Positions 1-7,588 are shown, counted from the stretch's first letter. The stretch: 43,616 nucleotides of DNA from Stenomitos rutilans HA7619-LM2 (GCA_019358945.1 JAHHIE010000056.1:1-43616), one strand, 5' to 3'. Program-made: numbers and translations. The notes: generated by a model not told the origin, from the sequence alone.

Positions 1-123
1 ATACCGATTGACTTGGTCGTGAGAAAAGCTCTCACTGTGATCCGCAAAATTCGTCAAGGTATAGTTGATTTGGCTGACTAGCAAATATTGGCAGTAGTCC
101 AGCCGTGTCACGGTGTCTTTCAT
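1..123 (-). CDS. Transposase, N-terminal part (cut by window edge)
   Basis: Read on the minus strand, an ATG at 123-121 opens 41 codons without a stop and runs off the window. The product begins MKDTVTRLDYCQYLLVSQIN and continues into a stretch ending FSHDQVNRY. The D-Y-C-Q-(F/Y)-L-L-x-S-Q-I-N-Y-T-x-T-N and F-S-H-D-x-(V/I)-N-R-Y pattern matches, from memory, the N-terminus of a widespread cyanobacterial DDE transposase group (IS701/IS4-like). The catalytic residues lie outside the window, so activity cannot be judged. Only three bases separate the start codon from the palindromic element at 127-237, which leaves no room for an ordinary promoter unless that element supplies it. The exact IS family is uncertain. 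Confidence 0.75.
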   Translation of the reverse strand, partial: MKDTVTRLDYCQYLLVSQINYTLTNFADHSESFSHDQVNRY

Positions 124-126
124 ACC

Positions 127-237
127 TAGGACTTACGCACTTGCCCCCAAACCCCCAATGCTGGGGGCTTTAATTGGTTCTATTCCCCCAGCATTGGGGG
201 CTAGGGGGCAAAGGTGACCGCTTTTGCGTAAGTCCTA
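127..237. mobile_element. Palindromic MITE-like element with 13-bp perfect terminal inverted repeats
   Basis: The ends are TAGGACTTACGCA (127-139) and its exact complement TGCGTAAGTCCTA (225-237). Inside is a second, G/C-rich inverted repeat made of GCCCCCA and TGGGGGC runs around a short AT spacer (about 143-211). There is no coding capacity. Short non-autonomous elements with ends of this kind are common in cyanobacterial genomes and are thought to be moved by transposases supplied elsewhere; that role is inference here. It directly abuts the start codon of the transposase fragment on the left. Confidence 0.7.
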
Positions 238-402
238 TTAATCCGCAATCCTTAGGTTATGGCTTGAAATCAGCTACCCTGCATGTTCGTGTAAATCTTG
301 AGTTTTTTGTAGTTTTTCCTGGACTGACTTCTATTTGCGTTACACATAATGAACGTGAGGCAAACCAGACTGTCTGCCCACTGCACCCACTTCTATGAAC
401 TA

Positions 403-774
403 ATGTTTGATTTCAGCAATCTGCTTGAGTTTTCCCATCACTACTGTGTGGCAATCTGTGCCGCTTTAGTACCGGCTAACGTACTGGCAACACTGTGCGC
501 GATCGTGCTGGTTGGGTTAAAGCGTCCGGTCGTTCAGGTTTGGCAGGCATCAGGGTTAGGCAGCGTCTTTGCCCTTTTGATGGTGCTCCATGTATTGACC
601 TGGTTTATCATCGGCGTTGTGATGCTACCGACGTTTGTCCTGTTGCTATTAGGAGCATCTTGCCTCAGCATCAACCTATGGGCCGTGCTACATCCTGGCA
701 GTATGCGGAAGTTGCTGGTAAATCTCAGTCGTCGTGTGCAAGTGCTGCGAGCGAGTGCTGCATCCCTTTCCTAA
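403..774 (+). CDS. Small conserved membrane protein
   Basis: This 123-residue protein starts at the ATG at 403 (MFDFSNLLEFSHHYCVAICA). The in-frame ATG at 349 would add 18 polar residues without membrane character and is less likely. Three hydrophobic segments are visible: about residues 12-38, 52-77 and 79-100, followed by a basic C-terminal tail (MRKLLVNLSRRVQVLR). I recognise it only as a conserved hypothetical membrane protein of cyanobacteria; no enzymatic motif is present. It lies 83 bp upstream of the universal stress protein gene on the same strand, so the two may be co-transcribed. No convincing Shine-Dalgarno sequence precedes the start. Confidence 0.7.
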   Translation: MFDFSNLLEFSHHYCVAICAALVPANVLATLCAIVLVGLKRPVVQVWQASGLGSVFALLMVLHVLTWFIIGVVMLPTFVLLLLGASCLSINLWAVLHPGSMRKLLVNLSRRVQVLRASAASLS

Positions 775-857
775 GCCTGGGACTGCTTGGTTCTGGACCA
801 TTCGCTTTGCAGCGAACGCTCGTAAGATGGATCTGTTGGGTGAATGGAGCAAAGCGC

Positions 858-1349
858 ATGAGTTTTTACAAGATTGTAGTCGCTCTCGATGACTCCACCT
901 TGAGCAAGGCTGTCTTTGCGCAGGCTCTTGCACTGGCCCAGAGTACCTCAGCAAGTTTGTTATTGTTTAGCGGTGTGAGCGATGCGGTGCTTGTGCAACC
1001 GCCCAACTTACCCGCCGAGGTTGGTTTGCTTGCACCCGATACAATGAGTGGCACCTATCTGGCACAGCAGCCGAGCCTTGAAGCTCATAAAGAGGCTGTG
1101 AAGGCGTTGCTTCAGCAATACAGTGAAACCGCTCGTCAAGCAGGAGTGCACTTTGAGACAACGCTGGAAGTCGGCGATATTGAAGCCCTGCTGTGTGTAA
1201 CCGCTCAAGCTTGGGGCGCAGACTTGATTGTAGTTGGGCGACGAGGGCGCAAGGGTCTTTCAGAAGCCTTGCTGGGTAGCGTAAGTAACTATGCCGTGCA
1301 TAATGCTCACTGTTCTGTTTTGGTGGTTCAGGGTGAAGCAGCCCCTTGA
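858..1349 (+). CDS. Universal stress protein, UspA family
   Basis: The 163-residue protein begins MSFYKIVVALDDSTLSKAVF, the standard Usp opening strand with the acidic pair that contacts nucleotide. Near the C-terminus GRRGRKGLSEALLGS fits the G-x2-G-x9-G-(S/T) ATP-binding signature, followed by the dimerising strand HCSVLVVQG. It is a single-domain, soluble, ATP-binding-type Usp of normal length (about 140-165 residues). The open frame extends upstream to 495, but residues before 858 resemble nothing in the family and overlap the preceding membrane-protein gene, so the ATG at 858 is chosen. Usp proteins act in general stress survival; the specific trigger here is unknown. Confidence 0.92.
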   Translation: MSFYKIVVALDDSTLSKAVFAQALALAQSTSASLLLFSGVSDAVLVQPPNLPAEVGLLAPDTMSGTYLAQQPSLEAHKEAVKALLQQYSETARQAGVHFETTLEVGDIEALLCVTAQAWGADLIVVGRRGRKGLSEALLGSVSNYAVHNAHCSVLVVQGEAAP

Positions 1350-1528
1350 GTCTGGCATGGGTTACAAGACTGTGCGATCGACTATGAGCCATAGCCTACC
1401 AACCTACTGCTTCTCATAAACTTGCTCTCAAACCTCTGCTTTTGATTCGATGCGTGGAGGGTTTAGAACGAGAATACAACGCTCTATTCTTTTCTCGATG
1501 TTTCCTTTGCCCCCGTTCTTAAGACTAC

Positions 1529-2374
1529 ATGACTGATTCTTCTGAAGCCAATCCATCTGAAGTTAATCCAACGAAACGTGCTGACGATGCCTCTGATGCG
1601 GCTAATCTTGGGAAGGAGACGATTTCAGACGAGGCATCCTGGTTAGAAGTTGAGGCGGTGCTGGAACGACCCTATAAAGCAGTAAACGATCGTGACCCCT
1701 TGGAGGAACATCGTTTAGGCCAACCTCATGCTCATGGCTTACCGCGCACGCTTGATCCATCAGTGCCGCTGATTATGGTGGAAACTGCATTTTTAGCGAG
1801 CGCTGCCAGCCTGGTCTTTTTGGTGAACTACTACTTTCCGATCGGCCCCTTATTGCGACTCTTTTTCTCGATCCCGATCGCGCTGCTTTATCTACGCTGG
1901 GGCAGTCGTTCATCCTGGATGGGTGCGTTGATTTCTGGTTTGCTGCTGAGTGTGCTGATGGGGCCAGCGCGTAGCATTCTTTTTGTGATGCCCTACGGTT
2001 TAATGGGTGTGCTGTTTGGCGTACTTTGGCGGCGAGGCGCTCAATGGGGTGTTTCGATCGCGATTGGTAGCCTGTTGGGATCACTTGGGTTTTTCTTTCG
2101 CATCTGGCTCGTTTCGCTGCTGCTAGGCGATGATCTTTGGCTGTATGCTACCACCCAGACGACAGATTTGCTGGAGTGGCTATTTATCAAGCTGGGTTTT
2201 TTAGCTCAGCCCAGTTTAGAGCTAGTACAGGCCGCGATCGTCGGCATGATTATTTTGAACAATATTGTGTATGTCTTTGTGGTCCACCTTGTAGCGTGGC
2301 TACTGCTTGATCGTCTGGGAAATCCCATTCCTCAACCGCCTCAGTGGGTTCAAGTGCTCATGGACTATGAGTAG
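1529..2374 (+). CDS. DUF2232 family membrane protein
   Basis: This 281-residue protein has a polar, acidic N-terminal tail (about residues 1-75) followed by a membrane domain with roughly six hydrophobic segments between residues 85 and 270. The membrane part resembles the DUF2232 family, whose fold has been likened to substrate-binding S components of ECF-type vitamin transporters; that is family knowledge and has not been shown for this protein. Its stop codon overlaps the ATG of the following CobT-like gene by 8 bp, implying translational coupling. The pairing suggests a role linked to cobamide metabolism, possibly uptake of a precursor, but the substrate is not visible in the sequence. 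Confidence 0.8.
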   Translation: MTDSSEANPSEVNPTKRADDASDAANLGKETISDEASWLEVEAVLERPYKAVNDRDPLEEHRLGQPHAHGLPRTLDPSVPLIMVETAFLASAASLVFLVNYYFPIGPLLRLFFSIPIALLYLRWGSRSSWMGALISGLLLSVLMGPARSILFVMPYGLMGVLFGVLWRRGAQWGVSIAIGSLLGSLGFFFRIWLVSLLLGDDLWLYATTQTTDLLEWLFIKLGFLAQPSLELVQAAIVGMIILNNIVYVFVVHLVAWLLLDRLGNPIPQPPQWVQVLMDYE

Positions 2375-3581
2375 GGAGTTGGAAGTCGGGAGGCGGGAGG
2401 CGGAGCGGCTGGTAGGACAACTGCCATTGAACCGAGTCTATAACCAGGTAGAACAGGGAACGCAATGGTTACAGCGGCGTCGGGGCCAGCGACCGCATTT
2501 TGCTTGCATCTTGGGCTTTACAGAAACAGGGTTGGTGCCAGGAATCTCGGCAGCGGGCGCAACGCCTATAGATCGCCAGTACACCGCGCTCGCGGATGCC
2601 GAGTTTTTGCATAATGGCCCACAAGCTTCTCCAACCTATCCGTTGCCGCCACTGGATGTGGGCGCATCACCCGTTTTCATTGCGCGCGCGATCGTAGCTG
2701 GGCAGCAGATGCCACTCTCGCTGTTCAATGCGGGGTTGCCGATTTTGCCAACGGTGCCAGCGATCAATCTGAGAGGGACTCCAGCCAGGTGTTTGAGTTC
2801 TGGTCACGCCATGACGTTAGCCACCGTAGAGCATTTACTGCAACAGGGCTTACGATGGGGCGAAATGCTCGGAGCGACAACGGATTTTCTGATCCTGGGT
2901 GAATGTGTGGTGGGTGGGACGACGACAGCGCTGGGCGTTTTGACAGGCTTAGGCTTTGCAGCAACAGGCAAAGTCAACAGTAGCCACGCGGCCTGCAACC
3001 ATCGCCAAAAATGGGCACTTGTAGAAAAAGGCTTACAACGATCCGGGGTGTGGAAAGCCAGATCACATCCTTTCTTGCCAAGCGCCTCGCTTTCCCAACC
3101 GTCCCCTCTCGAAATTGTGGCGGCGGTAGGCGATCCGATGCAGATCGTAGTGGCGGGCATGGCGATCGCGGCCAGCCGATCCTGCGGTGTGTTACTGGCT
3201 GGCGGTACCCAAATGCTAGCGGTCTATGCGCTGCTGCGGGCGATCGCACAAGCGCACAACCTTATATGGCAACCTGAGCAAATTGCCGTTGGCACAACTC
3301 GCTGGGTCGCAGATGATGCGACTGGCGACACGGTGGGCTTAGCAAACCTGGTGGGTGATGTGCCGCTGATTGCGACGCAGCTTAATTTTGCGACATCACG
3401 CTATCAACAGCTCCGGGCGTATGAGCAAGGCTTTGTCAAAGAAGGAGTTGGTGCGGGCGGTTGTGCGATCGCGGCACATCTATACCAGAACTGGGGGCAA
3501 GCGCAACTTGTAGCCGCGATCGACACGCTGGTAGAGCGCCACCAGCAAATCAGCCAACCATCCCCCCAACGGCCAAACTAG
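2367..3581 (+). CDS. cobT: CobT-like nicotinate-nucleotide phosphoribosyltransferase (TIGR00303-type)
   Basis: The 404-residue protein resembles the archaeal/cyanobacterial type of nicotinate-mononucleotide-dependent phosphoribosyltransferase, which activates the lower-ligand base during cobamide assembly. Recognisable blocks are LGFTETGLVPGISAAGATP near the N-terminus, a GGTTTALGVLTGLG glycine-rich loop in the middle, and FVKEGVGAGG near the C-terminus with a conserved glutamate. The start is taken at ATG 2367, overlapping the DUF2232 stop. The first dozen residues (MSRELEVGRREAERL) are unlike the family and are encoded by a heptanucleotide repeat array at 2374-2401. The ancestral start was probably close to the VYNQVEQG segment. 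The family assignment is firm; the actual base used in this organism is not shown. Confidence 0.85.
   Translation: MSRELEVGRREAERLVGQLPLNRVYNQVEQGTQWLQRRRGQRPHFACILGFTETGLVPGISAAGATPIDRQYTALADAEFLHNGPQASPTYPLPPLDVGASPVFIARAIVAGQQMPLSLFNAGLPILPTVPAINLRGTPARCLSSGHAMTLATVEHLLQQGLRWGEMLGATTDFLILGECVVGGTTTALGVLTGLGFAATGKVNSSHAACNHRQKWALVEKGLQRSGVWKARSHPFLPSASLSQPSPLEIVAAVGDPMQIVVAGMAIAASRSCGVLLAGGTQMLAVYALLRAIAQAHNLIWQPEQIAVGTTRWVADDATGDTVGLANLVGDVPLIATQLNFATSRYQQLRAYEQGFVKEGVGAGGCAIAAHLYQNWGQAQLVAAIDTLVERHQQISQPSPQRPN
2374..2401 (+). repeat. Heptanucleotide tandem array overlapping the DUF2232 stop and the CobT N-terminus
   Basis: Four degenerate 7-bp units can be read: GGGAGTT, GGAAGTC, GGGAGGC and GGGAGGC. 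They start at the last base of the DUF2232 stop codon and code for residues near position 3-12 of the CobT-like protein. Arrays of this kind (short tandemly repeated repetitive sequences, STRR) are a known feature of filamentous cyanobacteria. Confidence 0.65.
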
Positions 3582-3666
3582 CTGTAACAGCCACCTGCAG
3601 TTGCCTCACCACAACCCCACACCCGGCCTCTAAGGACTGTGCTTAGCCAAGCAATCACCGCTGAAA

Positions 3667-4041
3667 CTAGCTGTGAATCCGTCTCGAAAGCAATTGCTCT
3701 TCTAGAGCTGCAATGCGGTTGTAAGCAGCCGTTAGTTGCGCCGTCAGACGCTGTACTTGCACCTCAGGTGCAAGCTGCCTTTCGCCACTATGAGCCACTG
3801 CATCCACTCCGCTATAATCGGCTAAAACATCCTTGTGTTCCATACTGGCATCCAGACCGGCATAGGTTTGATAGGAGCGATAGCTGTTGGTTGGTTCGCT
3901 GTCAGAGCGTTGCAGTTGATCCGCTCCAAACTTGCATTCAGTTGCCACATCCGACAATTGAGTGCTTAGTTGCTCAATGAGTTGATACAGCGCATCAACC
4001 TTTGTACTCATGATATTAATCTGCTGTTGCAGGGTATCCAT
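3667..4041 (-). CDS. Small coiled-coil protein, function unknown
   Basis: The 124-residue minus-strand product starts MDTLQQQINIMSTKVDALYQ and has heptad-like hydrophobic spacing in two stretches. The first is about residues 1-40 (IEQLSTQLSDVATE) and the second about 92-118 (VQRLTAQLTAAYNRIAALEEQL). A polar linker with several tyrosines lies between. There is no signal peptide, membrane helix or catalytic motif. An alternative start is the ATG at 4011. It converges with the CobT-like gene. The frame on the opposite strand lacks protein-like character and was rejected. The regular coiled-coil pattern supports this being a real gene, but the function is not recognisable. Confidence 0.6.
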   Translation of the reverse strand: MDTLQQQINIMSTKVDALYQLIEQLSTQLSDVATECKFGADQLQRSDSEPTNSYRSYQTYAGLDASMEHKDVLADYSGVDAVAHSGERQLAPEVQVQRLTAQLTAAYNRIAALEEQLLSRRIHS

Positions 4042-4516
4042 TCAGTGCCCCAATTTGACCTGGTCTTCTGAAGTCATTCTAAGTAGTTAATTGCTCATAC
4101 GGGGGGTTACTCCTGAATCATTTAAGCTTTGAGCACAACAGTTGGAGTGCAGAATAGGCTGCGTTTAATCGTGATTAAACGTTCTAAAAATACGATTTGA
4201 TCAAGCGCTAAATGGCTTAGGCCCTACGCCTTTCAATGTGTTTGACCAAGAAATGACCAATCGCTGCAAGCAGTCTCGAATCAATTTTGTCTCCGTATCG
4301 ACAAGCTCTAAGCATTGCCTAGACCGAGAGCAAATGGTTCTTGACGGACCACGTTTCTGTGCTGCCACTCATGGAGGCTTGCTATAGTTGGTACAATGCG
4401 TCGATCAATCAATAATTTGGTTAGAAAATGAGTTGCGATCCCCATAAAGTTTCTCGCAGATTTTAGTTGAAAGGCGCTTAAAGAAAGAATCCATTCAGTT
4501 AGGTTTTCCATCAGAA
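4042..4516. other. Intergenic region between divergent genes, with one palindrome
   Basis: No supportable gene is seen in these 475 bp between the minus-strand coiled-coil gene and the plus-strand bilin lyase. A minus-strand open frame at 4308-4511 lacks a recognisable family and a ribosome site. The only notable structure is the palindrome at 4162-4181, listed separately. Confidence 0.6.
4162..4181. promoter_or_regulatory. Palindrome in a divergent intergenic region, possible operator
   Basis: The arms CGTTTAATC (4162-4170) and GATTAAACG (4173-4181) are exact complements around a 2-bp centre. Such a compact AT-rich dyad is typical of a binding site for a dimeric regulator rather than a terminator, since no T-run follows. 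It lies about 120 bp upstream of the minus-strand gene at 4041 and 335 bp upstream of the gene at 4517. The cognate regulator is unknown. Confidence 0.4.
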
Positions 4517-5167
4517 ATGCTCACCATTCAAGATTTTTTTACAACCTGTACAGGGCTTTGGACAACGGAGAGAACCTACCATTCCACTCTTCGCAGTGAT
4601 GTGGAGCGATCCTACACAGAGTTTCGCGTTGCTCTACTGACTGCTGACGAAAAACAACAGACCTTGCGATCGCAACCATCTGCCACCATCCAGGCATTGT
4701 CGCTTGATGCCGCGAAATTAGCAGACGACACAACCCTGTGCCCTGGCTTTGCGATCGCGTTTGAAACCCGCTCTGAAACTGGTGAGCAGGTTTCGATGAG
4801 TTTAAAGGCGCTCTTTGTCCCCGATCATGACACTACAACTCCGCAGCCCGTCGAATTGCCACCACCCCCACTAGCAGCTCAAGTGCTTGACGAGCCGATA
4901 GGAGACCTCATTCAGGGCTTTTATCTGCGCGATAAAGGGTATTCTGAAACAGGTGCGATCGCGGGACGGTTTACCTATCAACCCACACGCCAAACGCTAG
5001 AGATGACCACTTACTATCGGCAATCGGTGGCGGTTGATCAAATGCGGCTGCTTGCGCCTGATTTGCGTCTCCGCACGATCGTGACCTATCAGCGTCCCGA
5101 AGCCAACGAGCCACCCACTGTAATCGATCTCGTTGGCTTTGGGGTTGAGCGCAAGCAATCTGCATAA
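4517..5167 (+). CDS. CpcS/CpeS-family phycobiliprotein lyase
   Basis: The 216-residue protein has the layout of S-type bilin lyases, lipocalin-like proteins that attach phycobilins to cysteines of phycobiliproteins. It opens with MLTIQDFFTTCTGLWTTERT, matching the family start (E/Q-F-F, G-x-W, x-R-T). It later carries D-K-G-Y-S-E-T-G-A-I-A-G-R-F and M-R-L-L-A-P-D-L-R-L-R-T, which align with the conserved 'GY.E...V.GRY' and '(F/L).SPNLRLRTS' blocks. A proline-rich insertion (about residues 110-125) and a longer C-terminus make it slightly larger than typical members (about 180-200). Which phycobiliprotein it serves cannot be told. It is followed after 4 bp by the solute-binding lipoprotein gene. 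Confidence 0.82.
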   Translation: MLTIQDFFTTCTGLWTTERTYHSTLRSDVERSYTEFRVALLTADEKQQTLRSQPSATIQALSLDAAKLADDTTLCPGFAIAFETRSETGEQVSMSLKALFVPDHDTTTPQPVELPPPPLAAQVLDEPIGDLIQGFYLRDKGYSETGAIAGRFTYQPTRQTLEMTTYYRQSVAVDQMRLLAPDLRLRTIVTYQRPEANEPPTVIDLVGFGVERKQSA

Positions 5168-5171
5168 TGCC

Positions 5172-6386
5172 ATGACCCGTTTCATGCCGCCGTCCCCCTC
5201 TCTGTGCAGTCGCCGTTCGTTTTTAACGGGCGCGATCAGTGTTACGCTGAGCCAGTTCGTCATGGGTTGCTCTGGTCAAAAGGCCCAAACGTTGAGCCTT
5301 CAGGTGCTAAATGGTTCGATTCCACCGCAAATTGTGGGGGCATTCCACAAGCACTTGAGGGAGTCATCGTCGTCTGGGTCTCTGAGCCTTGCGATCGAAC
5401 CGCAGTTGCAACCACTCTTCGAGAAGCTGCAGACCTGGAAGCGACAAGGCCAAGCCGAAGCGCCTGCGTCTGGGGCCTTCGGTTGGATCCCCTTCCTTGG
5501 CAAGCGCTCTCATCCAGCAGCAGACCTGGTAACGTTGGGCGATTACTGGCTAGACAAAGCCATTCAGCAAGGGCTGATCCAGCCGTTGGATCCCAAGCAA
5601 CTACCGGGCTGGGAGGCACTACCGCGAGCATGGAAGACGCTGGTGACGAAGCGTGACTCGGTAGCTTCTGCGGCCAAAGTTTGGGGAGCACCTTATCGTT
5701 GGGGTAGCACTGTGATTGCCTATCGCCAAGACATCTTCAAAGAGAAAGGGTTAAAACCGCCAACTGACTGGGCTGATTTGTGGCGATCGGACTTAAAAGG
5801 GCATATCTCCTTGCTGAATCAGCCCCGTGAAGTTATTGGTCTGACTCTCAAAAAGCTAGGGCAATCTTACAACACTCCCCACCCAGAAGCGGTGCCTCAA
5901 CTCAAAGCGGCATTAACAGCACTAAACCAGCAGGCCAAGCTGTATAGCTCTAATGCCTATCTACAGCCGCTGCTGCTCGGTGAAACGTGGGTCGCCGTTG
6001 GGTGGTCAACAGATATTCTGCCGTTGGTGCAGCGCAGCCCAACTATTGCTGCCGTTGTGCCGAAGGCTGGTACCGCACTGTGGGCCGATCTTTGGGTACG
6101 CCCAGCTGTAGCTGCCCCTGCTTTATCCACCCTCGCTGCAGATTGGATTAGCTTTTGCTGGAGACCCGAAATTGCCAGCCAGCTATCCCTACTCAGCCGC
6201 GCAGCGTCTCCTGCGGTGTTGGAAACCTCGATCGCGGACTTGCCGCCAGCACTCCGCCAGAATACAGTACTGCTGCCAGACGCGGCGATTCGAGAAAAGA
6301 GTGAATTTCTGCAATCGCTCGATCGTGCTACGGCTGACCAGTATCAAGCCCTTTGGCTCCACCTGCGCCAGGGAGCAACTGGTTAG
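5172..6386 (+). CDS. Periplasmic solute-binding lipoprotein, PotD-like (extracellular binding protein family)
   Basis: Starting at ATG 5172, the 404-residue protein has a Tat-like motif SRRSFLT at residues 13-19, a hydrophobic stretch, and a lipobox VMGC with lipidation cysteine at residue 33. The mature part has the features of spermidine/putrescine-type extracellular binding proteins: LGDYWLDKAIQQGLIQPLD, WGAPYRWGSTVIAYRQD and WADLWRSDLKGHISLL. These blocks are characteristic of cyanobacterial PotD-like proteins, but the ligand cannot be deduced. No ABC permease or ATPase for it is nearby. The first ATG of the open frame (5133) lies inside the upstream lyase and was not chosen. Its 3' end overlaps the convergent gene at 6328 by 59 bp. 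Confidence 0.82.
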   Translation: MTRFMPPSPSLCSRRSFLTGAISVTLSQFVMGCSGQKAQTLSLQVLNGSIPPQIVGAFHKHLRESSSSGSLSLAIEPQLQPLFEKLQTWKRQGQAEAPASGAFGWIPFLGKRSHPAADLVTLGDYWLDKAIQQGLIQPLDPKQLPGWEALPRAWKTLVTKRDSVASAAKVWGAPYRWGSTVIAYRQDIFKEKGLKPPTDWADLWRSDLKGHISLLNQPREVIGLTLKKLGQSYNTPHPEAVPQLKAALTALNQQAKLYSSNAYLQPLLLGETWVAVGWSTDILPLVQRSPTIAAVVPKAGTALWADLWVRPAVAAPALSTLAADWISFCWRPEIASQLSLLSRAASPAVLETSIADLPPALRQNTVLLPDAAIREKSEFLQSLDRATADQYQALWLHLRQGATG

Positions 6387-7041
6387 TACCACCCCTTAAG
6401 CCTGCTTTGCCGGAAGAGTCGAGCAAAATGTTACAGGCAATAGAGTTTTCAGGCTGAACTGATGCAGTCTCTGAAAGACTTGTATTAAGGGGATCAGTTT
6501 CGCTCAGACGCGCGGTGATCTGACGGCGTTGCAAGCTATCAATGTTGATCGCACTAAAGTCGCAGGTAGAGGCACCTAACAATGTGGCCTGCCCGTCAAA
6601 CACCCGCACGTTATAGCCATAATCACGACCTGCTTCCCCAAAGGTGTGAATGAATGCATAGCGATCGAGATAGTCCAGCAAGCTCCAAGACTGACGATTA
6701 ACGACGAGATCCACGCGACCGGGTTGATCTCCACTGTTGGGATATGCCAACCAATTCTCTAGCAAATTGCCGCCATAGGTATCTTCGTTGGCAATTTGTT
6801 CCTGAAGCCACCAGAGGCTTGGAATACTCAGTTGCGTCAGAGAGATGCGGGTTGCCGTCACGACGAAAGCAGGCGCACTATTGGGTTGCAGTGCTTTTAC
6901 ATCCAAAGGGGCTAGATTGGGCTGGAGATCAGTTTTAGCGGGTGCTAGAACGGGATCTACCGCGATCGCAGGGGTGTGCATCACCGCTATTGCCCCCAAG
7001 CTCATGACCCATGCCAGCGCTATGCTGGAGGCATACGGCAT
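6328..7041 (-). CDS. Exported protein of unknown function
   Basis: Taken from the ATG at 7041, the product is 237 residues with a signal peptide (MPYASSIALAWVMSLGAIAV, cleavage probably after TPAIA). The mature part has a compact central domain rich in aromatic residues (about residues 60-150), including SLWWLQEQI, ENWLAYP and SWSLLDYLDRYAFIHTFGEA. A polar, probably unstructured C-terminus with a Gly-rich end (GLRGG, LLPGAGGAKG) follows. I recognise it only as a conserved hypothetical cyanobacterial protein. The frame remains open up to 7164 but that would overlap the ComFB gene. It begins 43 bp after the ComFB gene on the same strand, so the two probably form an operon. The last 59 bp overlap the convergent lipoprotein gene. 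Confidence 0.7.
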   Translation of the reverse strand: MPYASSIALAWVMSLGAIAVMHTPAIAVDPVLAPAKTDLQPNLAPLDVKALQPNSAPAFVVTATRISLTQLSIPSLWWLQEQIANEDTYGGNLLENWLAYPNSGDQPGRVDLVVNRQSWSLLDYLDRYAFIHTFGEAGRDYGYNVRVFDGQATLLGASTCDFSAINIDSLQRRQITARLSETDPLNTSLSETASVQPENSIACNILLDSSGKAGLRGGTNQLLPGAGGAKGLDTGQP

Positions 7042-7084
7042 CCAATGATCAAACCGCTTAACCTGTGCGATGATCGACCACGAT

Positions 7085-7588
7085 CTACAAATAGTAACGG
7101 CTGTCTTGCCACTCGTTGCGTTGTGCTGCTGCATTGCCTCGTTTACGCCAGGTAACTTCTCCACGAGCTGTACGGATCAGGGCATTTTCTACCGCATCCA
7201 CCAGAGTACGCCAGGAAAGCTCCTCTTGCCCTAACAACTCCTTCAGTTCTTCCAGTACAAGCTGCGACTCTTGCTCAGTTCCAATTTTCAGCGGCACCAT
7301 CGCCCGGAGCGGGTCACGCTGCACGGCGGCAATCGCCTGACGCACGGCTGAGACAATCTGGCTATCTAGCTCTCTGCGTGCACGGGCACCTTGCTGCTCC
7401 CACCCTTTTTCACTCGTGGCATAAAGGGCAGGTAAGCGATTCAACGCATACGCAATGACTTCAGGTTTATTCACGTACCGACTCACTTTAGCAGGCAGCT
7501 TTTGAAACTGCCGTTCCACCTCTTCAACCACTAGCGACTCCATGACATTACGGTAAGTTTGAGCCGGATTGTGTTGCGTAGTACTCAT
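7085..7588 (-). CDS. ComFB-domain protein (cyclic dinucleotide receptor family)
   Basis: The 167-residue protein carries the late-competence ComFB domain in its first half: NVMESLVVEEVERQF, then KVSRYVNKPEVIAYALNRLP and ALYATSEKGW. The second half is an unassigned helical tail with acidic (EELKELLGQEEL) and basic (TWRKRGNAAAQRNEW) patches. In cyanobacteria, ComFB/CdgR proteins have been reported as c-di-GMP and/or c-di-AMP receptors that affect cell size, motility and competence. I infer nucleotide binding from family membership only. The tail after the domain may be an output or partner-binding region. The downstream exported protein gene is probably in the same transcript. Confidence 0.85.
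   Translation of the reverse strand: MSTTQHNPAQTYRNVMESLVVEEVERQFQKLPAKVSRYVNKPEVIAYALNRLPALYATSEKGWEQQGARARRELDSQIVSAVRQAIAAVQRDPLRAMVPLKIGTEQESQLVLEELKELLGQEELSWRTLVDAVENALIRTARGEVTWRKRGNAAAQRNEWQDSRYYL

Noticed and set aside
495-857. Upstream extension of the universal stress protein reading frame
   Set aside because: It overlaps the membrane-protein gene in another frame and has no Usp similarity; the standard Usp start is at 858.
3639-3980. Plus-strand open frame opposite the coiled-coil gene
   Set aside because: The minus-strand frame has regular heptads and a credible start; the plus frame has no protein-like pattern.
4308-4511. Minus-strand 67-codon frame before the bilin lyase gene
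   Set aside because: No family likeness, no ribosome site, and it occupies the likely promoter region.
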